Source: Aristolochia californica (taxonomy: Eukaryota > Streptophyta > Magnoliopsida > Piperales > Aristolochiaceae). From it: a DNA stretch of 64,000 nucleotides. Location: the NCBI GenBank assembly GCA_029961685.1, contig JARWKL010000006.1, positions 10,980,748-11,044,747 on the forward strand, read 5' to 3'. Both the position numbers and the translations under genes were made by a program. Each line of letters starts with the position of its first letter. Position 1 is the first letter of the stretch. Of the stretch, positions 1 through 8,052 are shown one piece after another. The notes below the pieces were generated by a model that saw nothing but the letters and a program-made list of their open reading frames with translations, was not told the origin of the DNA and made no database searches.

Positions 1-205
1 TTCTGTATAGTTGCCTAGGATTGAGTAAATTAAGCTGATTATTGCTAAATACTGTAATATCCTGATCAACGTCTATGATGTCATCTAACTGTATGTCTTG
101 GTGATCTATACTTCGCCTACCAATGATTCTGTCTAGAATATTTAAATTTCTGCTAGAAGTGCCTATTTCTGAGATTGTTGAGTCACTTCTCCGTGAAACT
201 GCCAT
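1..205 (-). CDS. MP-CP polyprotein, N-terminal end (A1, cut by window edge)
   Basis: Sixty-eight codons from the ATG at 205 are open to the window edge. They match the N-terminus of the A2 polyprotein (start 22401), including the shared stretch NLNILDRIIGR and the acidic QLDDIIDVDQD. The movement-protein domain itself lies outside the window. The start is supported by its conservation in all three A copies and by its position overlapping the end of the upstream ORFa in another frame, as in the ORF2/ORF3 arrangement of badnaviruses. No break is seen in this part. A3 has a nonsense codon at the position equivalent to codon 13, which is still Glu here. Confidence 0.8.
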   Translation of the reverse strand, partial: MAVSRRSDSTISEIGTSSRNLNILDRIIGRRSIDHQDIQLDDIIDVDQDITVFSNNQLNLLNPRQLYR

Positions 206-600
206 TGTTTCTTTGGAGGAGTTGTCTTAGGCTGGTCAATCTTAACAGCTTTTAATTTTTGGGTTATAATATCTATTTCTTTATCTATATTCTGTTGAGC
301 ACTTCTACTGGTTTTCAAATAATCTAAATTTTCTGCTAAACCTCCTATTCTTGTTCTAAGGGCTTTGATTTCTTCTTGAGTCTTTGTTAAGATAAAATCT
401 AGATCAGTTATTTTAGTCTATAAAGAACTTCCTAGGCTAATGATTAGGTCTATAATACTGTTTAAATGTGGATTTGTACCGTGTAGAATATGTTCTTCAC
501 TATTAAAATGACACTTTATAGAACTTGATCCTATAAATTTATATTCAAATTTTGACAGAATTTTTAGATCTAAATATTCTATTTTTCTAAAAGGATCCAG
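163..600 (-). pseudogene. ORFa, coiled-coil protein with non-AUG start (A1)
   Basis: This is the homologue of the intact A2 ORFa (22365-22796). The frame has no ATG near its 5' end. A CTG at 600-598 with A at -3 and G at +4 is the conserved candidate start in all three copies. The protein contains a heptad-like stretch with conserved Leu/Ile (IKALRTRIGGLAENL). A nonsense TAG replaces CAG at codon 61 (420-418). By position and size it resembles the small virion-associated protein encoded just upstream of the badnavirus polyprotein. That role is inferred from position only. Confidence 0.65.
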
Positions 601-608
601 AATGCTAA

Positions 609-621
609 GGCTCTGATACCA
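609..621 (-). promoter_or_regulatory. tRNA-Met primer-binding site (A1)
   Basis: The minus strand reads TGGTATCAGAGCC, complementary to the 3' end of plant initiator Met-tRNA and typical of caulimovirids. It lies about 20 nt after the ORF0 stop and about 8 nt before the candidate CTG start of ORFa. Confidence 0.9.
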
Positions 622-640
622 ATTTACGGGGGTTACTCTT

Positions 641-858
641 TTAATCTGGAGTATTCAAATCTGTATTATTATTATTTTGACTCGGTTGACCTCTCCTAAT
701 TATTTGTCTTCTAGGTATGATTTGTCTTCTAGGAATGAGGATAGGTCTAGGGGTTTCAAATACTCTAATATAATGATTTAAAGATAGGACAAACAGATGA
801 AACTAAATATGATTAAATTACAAAAAACTATAGCAAGAGAAATATTAACAAAGATCAT
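641..858 (-). pseudogene. ORF0, small transmembrane ORF (A1, frameshifted)
   Basis: This is the homologue of the intact small ORFs at 35096-35296 (A3) and 22857-23048 (A2). It keeps the ATG (858) and most of the hydrophobic segment but has lost one base relative to A3 near 790 (TTTGTCC against TTTCGTCC). It also carries an 18-bp tandem duplication near 700-735 (TTTGTCTTCTAGGTATGA repeated). The deletion breaks the frame just after the membrane segment. Confidence 0.65.
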
Positions 859-1870
859 ATAATTTTTCTACTAATTTAATTATTATACACAAATATATGA
901 AAACGTCTGATTCTAAAAGCTCAACAATTTGTTCTGGAAAGAAAACAAAATATTCAAACAACCTTAAAGCTATAACTCCTAGAATAAGAATATAACTTAA
1001 AATACCTATTTTAATAAAACAAAGAGTGTTTTCTTAGTTTAATATAAAGCAAAGCTCAATACAGATAATAACAAGGTAAGTATCTAAGTAAAAACAGGGC
1101 TATCTGATGTAATATAAGACTAACAAGCCAGATATACGTAAACGGGTACGGCGGCGTTGTAGCAACCGGGAGCGACGCTTGGTCCCTTGGAACAGTGGTT
1201 CCTTGGAAGCAGAGGCGGTTGTCAGGGTGTAGCCCTCACCCTGTGGTGTTCCAGCCTAATATACCCAGATATGTAAAACAGAAAAGGAAAAACAATACTA
1301 GCAGACTATGGAAGCAGTAATTACAAGAGCAAACAGAACAATACCGACAACTATAAGCAGAACAAGCATGAACAAGAAGATAGACGTAGGGGAATGGAAG
1401 CTGAACAAATATGTGTAAACTTCTTTAAGGTTTTCTCCTAAGGTTCATCTATTTACTTCTTTCTGAGATTTCCCTCAGGTCTCAGACACCTAAGACATGC
1501 CGAGGTGTGTGCTTCCCTAGCTCAAATGGCTTTGGCCACGGGCTCCTTCAATGTTCCGAAACAACAGGCCCTATAGTCACCCATGGACATTAGCAGGCAA
1601 AAATTCGGAACTCTGGACCGTGAAACCTCAAAGGGTTACACAATGCTTTTACAGCATGCTCAGGATGGATCTAAAGTTAGGGAAAATCCTTACAGAAGTA
1701 AACAGAAAGAACTTAGGAGGTCCCTTAAAGAAGACCCCGAAAGACTAGAATAGAGAAAGAAGATAGCGTACTTACAAGGGTGCTTGAGAGAGGAAAGGAC
1801 TTAGAACATAATTGGAAGGCGAACAGAAGTCATGGAAGCTCAAGATGGTAGGAAATTGCTCTCTTCATTC
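859..1870 (-). promoter_or_regulatory. Long 5' leader with GC-rich structured block (A1)
   Basis: About 1 kb lies between the TATA box (1904-1897) and ORF0 with no conserved long ORF. A GC-rich block at about 1140-1262 stands out from AT-rich surroundings and is conserved in A2 (about 23340-23460) and A3 (about 34690-34820). It contains short inverted repeats (CAGGGTG pairing with CACCCTG in this copy). Pararetroviral leaders usually fold into a large hairpin used for ribosome shunting. That function is inferred here. Confidence 0.6.
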
Positions 1871-1896
1871 ATAATCTCTTTGAAACATACAATAGC

Positions 1897-1904
1897 CTTT
1901 TATA
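1897..1904 (-). promoter_or_regulatory. TATA box of pregenomic RNA promoter (A1)
   Basis: The minus strand reads TATAAAAG in the context AGCTATAAAAGGC, followed about 30 nt later by an expected start region. The same box is at 34050-34057 in A3, and TATAAATA is at the equivalent place in A2. Upstream lies a conserved block containing GGGGCCCAATGAGCAC. Confidence 0.75.
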
Positions 1905-2079
1905 GCTAAAGATTGCCGACACTGGGAGGCAAGAAGGAATCACCCCAGGTGCTCATTGGGCCCCATCGTCGGTGATAAGTCCTTGAGTTCTTTCCAAGTG
2001 TTCGGTGAGGCATTATGCCAACAAAAAAGAAAAGTACAATCATAGATATCTTTACAAAAGGGTATAGTAAAAACTAAAT

Positions 2080-2350
2080 TATAGCGGAGAAGTCTTGTCT
2101 TGAAAACCATGTGCTAGAGAGGTGCTGGAGAAGTCTTGTCTTGAATACCATGTGCTGGAGATGTGCTGGAGAAGTCTTGTCTTGAATACCATGTGCTGGG
2201 AAAACCATGTCTTGAAACCAGACTACTTTTTTTTTTTTTTCTTTTCTATCCAGTCTCTTTTCTAAAAGGATCTTATCTTTTAAGTTGTCTTTTCTAACCA
2301 GTCTCTTTTCTAAATGGAATCTTGTCATCAACGTGATGGTCTTTGTCTGT
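2080..2350 (-). repeat. Short tandem repeats in TAV 3' region / upstream promoter (A1)
   Basis: Several imperfect copies of a roughly 30-bp unit containing CAGCACATGGT and TTCAAGACAAGACTTCTC lie at about 2088-2215. They are followed by a T13 tract and two copies of a unit containing GTCTCTTTTCTAAA. The same series is in A3 (33600-33880). The position upstream of the TATA box suggests enhancer-like repeats. The ORFs read through them are repeat artefacts. Confidence 0.6.
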
Positions 2351-2353
2351 CTT

Positions 2354-3382
2354 TTACTTCCCATCCAAAGTGATAAGGTTTTGGATGGCTTCTGAGTCGT
2401 AATCATAGTCTTCGTCTTCTTCATGGGAAAAACATTGAAGTGTCTGAGTGCCTGTAGACCCTGTCTTGCTAGAAGATGATGCTGATGCTGAGTCTTTCTT
2501 TTCATAGCCTTGGTCCTTAAGAAATTCTTTAAAGTAGTCATCCATCATCTTTTTGATTTCGTCTTTGTCTGGAATAATCTCGATCTTCTTTTCTTTATTC
2601 TTTTCTTGTGGCATTTTTGGCAAATGCCCAGCCATCAACGGACTTGATAAGTCTTTACTGACTGCCGTTTGAGTCGGACTAGCTAGTGAATGCCCCTCAC
2701 TAGTAGGGATCTGGGAACAGAATGTACCTGTTGCCTTTGCTTTTAAAATTCTATTTTCTTCTTCTAAATTGTTAATATATTCTTTCTGGAATAAATTCTT
2801 CTCTTCCAAAAGTCTCCTCTTCTCATTCAGTCTCTGGATAGTCTTTGTAAGGGTATCACAATGATCACAGAAAATAATTCTCTTGGTGTCCTTGGCTATT
2901 CCAAAAGACACCTGGTCTTCTCTCATGTGTCTTAAGGACGGAGCAATGTAGTAATTTGTTCCTATGGTTAGCTTTGCAGCTTCTAGAGCTTCCTGGAGGT
3001 TATTAAAGCCTTTGTAGACTGGTCTTTGGAAATTTTGAATACTTTCTACAACTTCTGTCCAGGAATGAAAGACTCTTGGGGTGTGACCTTGGAAAACGAC
3101 ATAAAAATTGAAACTCTTCTTTTTCTGGGTAAAATATTCTGAAAGACCATTAAGACTTGCTAAGAAATACTTCTGGTCTTTGGGAACTCTTTGATAGGCT
3201 AACCATAAATTATCTAAAAGACACTGTTCTTCTTTTGTAACAGAAATACTTGGTAAAGTTTTGAAAGTAATATTAGATTTTGGAAAAATGACTAACTTCT
3301 GATTACCAAAACACAAAAATTCTTGCCCATAACTGTTTAGTCTGAAGGAAGAAGGTCTGATAGAGTGATCAGGAAAATCCAT
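2354..3382 (-). CDS. Transactivator/viroplasmin (TAV) protein, intact (A1)
   Basis: This 342-codon ORF is uninterrupted. Residues about 93-140 (YVVFQGHTPRVFHSW ... VYKGFNNLQEALEAA) match the caulimovirus viroplasmin domain, an RNase HI N-terminal-like fold. A coiled coil follows at about 185-215 (ETLTKTIQRL-type heptads, LEEENRILKAK), then a Lys/Glu-rich hinge and an acidic C-terminal tail (EEDEDYDYDSEAIQNL). In caulimoviruses this protein forms inclusion bodies and lets ribosomes reinitiate on polycistronic RNA. Here it starts 3 nt after the RT-RNase H stop, as in A2 and A3, which fits translation by reinitiation. Intactness probably reflects recent duplication (near-identical to A3). Confidence 0.85.
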   Translation of the reverse strand: MDFPDHSIRPSSFRLNSYGQEFLCFGNQKLVIFPKSNITFKTLPSISVTKEEQCLLDNLWLAYQRVPKDQKYFLASLNGLSEYFTQKKKSFNFYVVFQGHTPRVFHSWTEVVESIQNFQRPVYKGFNNLQEALEAAKLTIGTNYYIAPSLRHMREDQVSFGIAKDTKRIIFCDHCDTLTKTIQRLNEKRRLLEEKNLFQKEYINNLEEENRILKAKATGTFCSQIPTSEGHSLASPTQTAVSKDLSSPLMAGHLPKMPQEKNKEKKIEIIPDKDEIKKMMDDYFKEFLKDQGYEKKDSASASSSSKTGSTGTQTLQCFSHEEDEDYDYDSEAIQNLITLDGK

Positions 3383-3404
3383 CTGTCAAGAAGCAATTTT
3401 TGTA

Positions 3405-3771
3405 TCAATTTTTTTTTTTTCTATCTAGTCTCTTTTCTAAAAGGAATCTTATCTTTTAAGTTGTCTTTTCTAACCAGTCTCTTTTCTAAATGGAATCTTG
3501 TCATCAAAGTGATGGCCTTTGTCTGTCTTTTACTTCCCATCCAAAGTGATAAGGTTTTGGATGGCTTCTGAGTCGTAATCATAGTCTTCGTCTTCTTCTT
3601 GGGAAAAACATTGAAGTGTCTGAGTGCCTGTAGACCCGGTCTTGCTAGAAGATGATACTGATGCTGAGTCTTTCTTTTCATAGCCTTGGTACTTAAGAAA
3701 TTCTTTAAAGTAGTCATCCATCATCTTTTTGATTTCGTCTTTGTCTGGAATCATCTCGATCTTCTTTTCTT
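3405..3771 (-). pseudogene. Duplicated TAV C-terminal tail
   Basis: This is a second copy of the last roughly 75 TAV codons plus some 3' flank, placed head-to-tail next to A1. It carries a few substitutions relative to 2250-2590 (for example KDQGYEKK reads KYQGYEKK). Its 5' coding side stops in the Lys/Glu-rich hinge and is fused to a TC-rich array. As a result a 128-codon chimeric ORF (3530-3916) reads from satellite-derived Arg/Glu repeats into the TAV tail. No evidence shows that this chimera is expressed. Confidence 0.8.
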
Positions 3772-4040
3772 TATTCTCTCTCTCTCTATTGCCCTTGCTC
3801 CGTCTGCCTCCATCGCTCTCGCTCCTTCTCCCTCTTCTCTCTCTCTCTCTTTCTTTCTCTCTCTCTATCTTTATATCTCTCTCTCTTTCTTTCTCTCTCT
3901 CTATCTTTATATCCATCTATCTCTCTCTCTCTTTATCTATAGAGAGAGATATATATCTATATATCTATATATCTATCTATCTATCTACCTTTCTTTCCAT
4001 CTATCTATCTATCTTTCTTTCCATCTATCTCTCTATCTTG
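3772..4040. repeat. TC/TCTA/TTTC microsatellite array
   Basis: Pyrimidine-rich array with units TC, TCTA, TTTC and CTTTCCATCTATC, including a non-repetitive block (TTGCCCTTGCTCCGTCTGCC) near 3790. The same block sits next to the TAV-tail fragment at about 12418, so the two arrays share an origin. ORFs here are simple-sequence artefacts. Confidence 0.95.
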
Positions 4041-4625
4041 CTAGAAAGTCTCAATTATATTGCAGATTATTATCCTCATCTTGCCCAAGATTCTGCAATA
4101 TTGCACAAAAGACTCAGAAAGAATCCCGAGTCGTGGACTCCCAAACATACACAGGCAGTCCAATTAATTAAGAGTAAGGTTAAACAACTTCCTTGTCTTA
4201 ACCTCACTAATCCTTCTTATCCGAAGGTAGTAGAGACAGATGCTTCTCATATAGGCTATGGTGGCATCTTAAAACAAAGAAATCCATCAGGTAAAGAAGA
4301 ACGTGTTTGATTTACCTCTGGAAATTGGCATGATGCACAGCTTAATTATTCTACTGTTAAACAAGAAATATTGGCAATAATTAAGTGCATTCATAAATTC
4401 CTGGATCATTTATTAAATCAGAAATTTCTTTTAAGAGTTTATTGTTCAGCAGCCAAATCGATTCTTAAGAAGGATGTGAAGAATCTTACTTCCAAACAAA
4501 TCTTTGCCAGATGGCAGGCGGAATTAAGCGCCTTTGATTTTGATATAGAACATATCAAAGGAGAATTGAACTCCTTACCTGATTTTCTAACCCGTGAATT
4601 TCTCCAGGGTCAAAATCATGTATAA
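4041..4625 (+). pseudogene. RT end and RNase H domain (lineage B unit, 5'-truncated)
   Basis: The sequence corresponds to the C-terminal part of the pol domain in copy C (SLNYIADYYPHLAQDS onward). RNase H motifs are recognisable: VETDASHIGYGG carries the first catalytic Asp. The later VDCSAAKSIL of copy C reads VYCSAAKSIL here, so another catalytic Asp is replaced by Tyr. A TGA at 4308-4310 replaces an Arg codon (CGA to TGA, a CpG transition). The 5' end is fused to the satellite at about 4041. The stop (TAA 4623-4625) overlaps the ATG of ORF3 in the string ATGTATAA. Confidence 0.85.
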
Positions 4626-5919
4626 CCCCGCAAGGGGCAATCCACTCCCAATGAGAGGACGTGGAAATCAACAATCAAGAGGCCGAGGCCGAAAGAATCC
4701 AGAAAGAGGAAATTCCTCAGACAAGAAGGGCAAAGCCCCAGTGTCGTATAAAGAGGCACTTGAAGTAGAACCAGAGTATATTACTCTTTCGGATACGGAA
4801 ACAATTCTACTCCTCAATAAAGAGGATCTTGAGGGAACATTGGATTCCTGGGAGATATTACAGAAGTGGCTTGGAGAAGCCTACTGTCCCATCCGTGCAG
4901 GAAAACGATGGTATTCCTTTGAATCTATTTTGGTTCATCTGAATTCTATATTAGTGCATCATACACTGACAAATGTGGCTAAATGGGATAGCCCAAGAGC
5001 GTACAGTAAATGTACAATACAAAGATTCATGCATCCCTCAACATGGGGAAAATTTGATTTGGCTAAAGCAGCTAATCTTCCTAATGATAAGGAATTTAAT
5101 TATTGGGATTATATGGATTATTGGTATAATACCTTTTATTACCAAAATCCTTCCCATAGGCATTCCTGGTTTTTCCAATGGGAAAAGAATGTCTTTCAGA
5201 GGTCATTACCTCTACCCAGTTGGGTCTTTGCATGGTGGATCAAATTTGGGCCACCCATTTCAATATTACCTGAGCCCATTAAGGCTTGTTTTAGTAAATG
5301 GACTCAATCCAGTCCTGAGCTTAAAGCTCTGGGTTATGAAAAACCCCCAAAGCATTGGGACAGTCTTATCTTCTTTATGGTATTTTCTCTACCATGGATT
5401 TGGAGATGGGATTGTACTACAGGCTTTAATGATAAAAGCCTACCAGTATTATTGCGAACTTTTCATGTTCGATGGTGGAAAAATTTCCCCAATATTGATA
5501 CCAAAGTTGCAGAAATTAAGTCTGCTATCATACAAAATGAAAAAAATCTTGGTTTGCATCGCATCCCGGAAATCCATTATGACTCCGACAATTTATTTGC
5601 AAGTTTCAAAACTCAATTGAAGAGTTTGATTCCGAATATCTCGGAAAAGGATATTATGCAAAAATTATTAGAATCAATGAAGGATTCTATGGTCACTCAT
5701 TGCAATGAAGGCACTTCTTCTCACCATCCAGCAGACAACAACATGTCCGTATCTGAACCTTCTGCTGCTGAAGATGATGAAGATATTGATTATAATAGCA
5801 CTGAGCAAGATGATAATGCTCAAGACTCTTTACTAGATAGTCAGCCACCTGATGAGGATCCGGAAGAATATATTAATCTCATGTTGCAAGAATTCAAGGC
5901 AACATCTAAAAAGAAATAA
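4618..5919 (+). CDS. ORF3, Trp-rich protein of unknown function (lineage B)
   Basis: Intact 433-codon ORF. The start at 4618 overlaps the RNase H stop by 8 nt (ATGTATAA), and the same overlap is conserved in copy C (56093-56086). This suggests coupled termination-reinitiation. The N-terminus is basic, with Gly/Arg repeats (MRGRGNQQSRGRGRK). The middle (residues about 85-300) is very rich in Trp and aromatic residues (for example WVFAWW, WIWRWD, HVRWW). The C-terminus is acidic (EDDEDIDYNSTEQDD). I do not recognise a domain of known function. Florendovirus-type elements carry a second ORF of unknown function at this place, which is my best guess for the family. Confidence 0.75.
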   Translation: MYNPARGNPLPMRGRGNQQSRGRGRKNPERGNSSDKKGKAPVSYKEALEVEPEYITLSDTETILLLNKEDLEGTLDSWEILQKWLGEAYCPIRAGKRWYSFESILVHLNSILVHHTLTNVAKWDSPRAYSKCTIQRFMHPSTWGKFDLAKAANLPNDKEFNYWDYMDYWYNTFYYQNPSHRHSWFFQWEKNVFQRSLPLPSWVFAWWIKFGPPISILPEPIKACFSKWTQSSPELKALGYEKPPKHWDSLIFFMVFSLPWIWRWDCTTGFNDKSLPVLLRTFHVRWWKNFPNIDTKVAEIKSAIIQNEKNLGLHRIPEIHYDSDNLFASFKTQLKSLIPNISEKDIMQKLLESMKDSMVTHCNEGTSSHHPADNNMSVSEPSAAEDDEDIDYNSTEQDDNAQDSLLDSQPPDEDPEEYINLMLQEFKATSKKK

Positions 5920-5930
5920 TTTTGCAGGAT

Positions 5931-6293
5931 ATGACTATGACAGATAAATCTGTTCCAGATTCGTCGACCAAGTCCGTCCAAAAGCTACAGAGGAAATCTT
6001 ATCCTCCGGCCCACAGCTGGCCTATTTGTCACATCAATCAAGGCTCCTACAGTATATTTGGTCGGCCATTTTCTATAAAGTCTCACTCATGGGATGCCGC
6101 CAGTAGCCACCTGCATCGGATAAGAGTTAAGGCTCTTCGTCAACAAAAGATGCTTTGGGACCAAGCCCATCAAATGTCTCTTTCCAATCCCCATCATGGA
6201 GAGAAAGTGGATGATAAAGATGAAGATAATCAAGATGATGACTCATCCAAGAATCTCAATTATAGAGATAATGACTCACCACCTCAATCATAG
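5931..6293 (+). CDS. ORF4, small basic/acidic protein (lineage B)
   Basis: Intact 120-codon ORF starting 11 nt after the ORF3 stop. It is present in three places in the window (5931, 11828, and 54785 on the minus strand). Conserved parts include AHSWPI, GSYSIFGRPFSIKSHSWDAASS and RIRVKALRQQKMLWDQAHQ. The C-terminus is Asp-rich. The central part is conserved between diverged copies, which argues for a real viral gene. No family is recognised. Its stop precedes the promoter TATA box by about 65 nt, so it would be the last cistron of the pregenomic RNA. Confidence 0.6.
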   Translation: MTMTDKSVPDSSTKSVQKLQRKSYPPAHSWPICHINQGSYSIFGRPFSIKSHSWDAASSHLHRIRVKALRQQKMLWDQAHQMSLSNPHHGEKVDDKDEDNQDDDSSKNLNYRDNDSPPQS

Positions 6294-6357
6294 AGGTTAC
6301 TTTTATTATTAGTGGTGGATTTCAAATATATTCAAATCCACATTAGTTCACTCCTTC

Positions 6358-6365
6358 TATATAAG
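6358..6365 (+). promoter_or_regulatory. TATA box of lineage B promoter
   Basis: TATATAAG in the context CTTCTATATAAGGAG, downstream of ORF4. The same box is at 12255-12262 and on the minus strand at 54376-54369. It fits the promoter of a pregenomic RNA that reads around the circular genome. Confidence 0.75.
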
Positions 6366-6482
6366 GAGTTAGTTTCTTTTGACAAGGCATCACTTGAAAA
6401 ACCTTCCCCTTTGTCTTCAAGGTTGCCTACGCTTGTGCTTTTCATACTTGGAGTTTATTGTAAGTACGTTTATGATATTGTG

Positions 6483-6488
6483 AATAAA
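6483..6488 (+). terminator. Poly(A) signal of lineage B
   Basis: AATAAA lies about 120 nt after the TATA box in the conserved stretch GATATTGTGAATAAATTAG. A signal shortly after the transcription start, bypassed on the first pass, is usual for pararetroviruses. The copy C and satellite-borne versions read AATAAG at this place. Confidence 0.65.
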
Positions 6489-6569
6489 TTAGTAGTACTT
6501 TAAAGTTCGTCTCTGCTTCTATCATCGTTTATTTGCCTTCTGTCAATCTTCCTTCTTCCCCGCTGTAAC

Positions 6570-6583
6570 TGGTATCAGAGCCA
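6570..6583 (+). promoter_or_regulatory. tRNA-Met primer-binding site (lineage B)
   Basis: TGGTATCAGAGCCA matches the complement of the initiator Met-tRNA 3' end. It marks the start of minus-strand synthesis. Copy C ends exactly at this site (54158). Confidence 0.92.
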
Positions 6584-7027
6584 TGGAACGCTAAACCTTG
6601 AATATCCAGGTATGAAGTGAACTATTTATAAATTTTTTATATCTTAATCATCAGGAGAGTTAACTTAGTTCGAAATATTATAATGGCTTACTATTTATCG
6701 TCATTCTTGTTATGATATGGTACGTCACCCAAGTCGCGTTGAGGTATGCCCGTGTTGCCGTTGCCGTGGATAGGCGTAGGCGTGAAAGGGCCGCTATACT
6801 CTTAAATCGTTGACAGACGTGTATCTGATCAAGAAGATGATGAACAGTAAATGAATTATGATATTAGGAATCAAAGTTTGCTTTGTTCATGATTCTCATA
6901 TAATAAGTTTATAATATGTTTACTTCATACTAGGATATTCCCCCTTTTGGTTCTCTTTTACCACTCTTAGCTGTAGTGTAATTTAGTTTATTTTAATTGT
7001 GTTTTATTTGACTTTTATTTGTTTTAA
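6584..7027 (+). promoter_or_regulatory. Lineage B leader between primer site and MP ORF
   Basis: AT-rich leader with one GC-rich island (6720-6815). The island is read by a short open frame, ATG 6712 to TGA 6811-6813 (33 codons). Its upstream in-frame codons are hydrophobic (LLFIVILVMIWY) and its end is very basic (DRRRRERAA). Only one copy of this leader is in the window, so conservation cannot be judged. It may be a structured leader element rather than a gene. Confidence 0.45.
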
Positions 7028-8050
7028 ATGGCATCCAGTAGTAGGAGTACTGGATCAGTTAAAAATGCCTCTCTAGTTGAATATAAAGTTCAACAACAAT
7101 TGAATGATTAGACAATTCCGTCCATTAAACCTACATCAATCTACAAGAAAGGTACCTTTACCCTTTCTAGTACCATGGGAATTAAAACCATGGAACAAAC
7201 AATTAATCTTGAAAATCAAGATTCAACTCTAAAATTATTAGAGTTAACAGATCTCAATAAGTATCTAGCCGATACTGAGAAGAAATATATGCATATTGGA
7301 TGCATACAGATTGCGTTCAAACCCTTGACCTTATTAGGGATGAACACATGTCTGCAGGCCATACTTAGAGATGGTCGCTGTTTGGATTGGAAACCCTCCT
7401 TAATGGGTATTATTGAAACAAGTCTCAGTAGGGGACCTGTTTACTTTAATGTCCATCCAAATCTTACCCTATCATTAACAGATAGGAATTTGTTAGAATC
7501 TATCCAATTGAGGATTCTAACACAGGGATACAATTTTATTCCTGGAACTGAAACCATTGCTGTCATAGCAAGGATTCATTTCAAAATTATGAATACCTTA
7601 GTCCCTAAGGTATTACACTTACCAGATCAAGGTAAGACTGTTTTGATCGAGACCGATCTAATGAGTGCAAATGTTGCCACTCCAAGGATGATCAATTGGG
7701 AGGAAATTCATTTCCCAGCCAACTGGACGATTCCACAGGCTGTTCCTCCACGCCTCCTGATTAATCAGGATATTGATCATGTCATCCAATCAATCGATGG
7801 CGATGTGGTAATCAATTTCAAGGCCAAGACTCCCTACCGAGTCTCTTTACCACCCACGTCATCCCGATATTCGGATGTAGGTCCATCTACGCGCCTACAG
7901 GAATTGGATGAAAAACAATCCGTAAAGGATGATTCCTCATTAAAAGGAATCCACTTATCAGACACCCAGATACCTCATGGGGTCTATCGTGAACGGGAGC
8001 AAGACCGGACATCTCCCACTCCCAGTGAAATGACTGGTTTTACTCTGTGA
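7028..8050 (+). pseudogene. Movement protein ORF (lineage B unit)
   Basis: A 340-codon frame starts at ATG 7028 (MASSRSTG) and is interrupted once by TAG at 7109-7111 (codon 28). From 7175 it is open to the TGA at 8048-8050. Residues about 90-210 resemble the 30K-type movement protein of caulimovirids (for example KPLTLLGMNTCLQAILRDGR, LSRGPVYFNV, IQLRILTQGYNFIPGTE, with bulky hydrophobic beta strands). Such proteins modify plasmodesmata for cell-to-cell spread. The frame ends separately from the coat ORF. In copy C the stop overlaps the next start as ATGA, so MP appears to be its own cistron in this lineage. The C-terminus is hydrophilic. Confidence 0.8.
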
Positions 8051-8052
8051 TT

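Larger units (their letters stand above)
1..3771 (-). mobile_element. Endogenous pararetrovirus lineage A, copy A1 (partial)
   Basis: This minus-strand segment carries, in viral order, the last codons of RT-RNase H, the TAV ORF, the promoter, the leader, the primer site, ORFa and the start of the movement/coat polyprotein, which runs off the left edge. Bases 1-3405 are a near-identical inverted copy of 32539-35936 (copy A3). The right end is odd: after about 20 nt of RT 3' end the sequence jumps, inside a poly-T run near 3405-3420, to a second copy of the TAV tail. A satellite array follows. Confidence 0.9.

Noticed and set aside
1140..1262. GC-rich leader block as a tRNA or rRNA fragment
   Set aside because: No cloverleaf or recognisable rRNA motif; its conserved position in all three A leaders favours a viral leader structure.
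1551..1748. 65-codon ORF shared with 34206-34403 (minus strand)
   Set aside because: It is antisense to the lineage A leader and is conserved only between the near-identical copies A1 and A3. The A2 equivalent is not open.
2074..2541. 155-codon minus ORF over the TAV 3' region
   Set aside because: It overlaps TAV in another frame and reads through the promoter-proximal tandem repeats. It shows no independent conservation.
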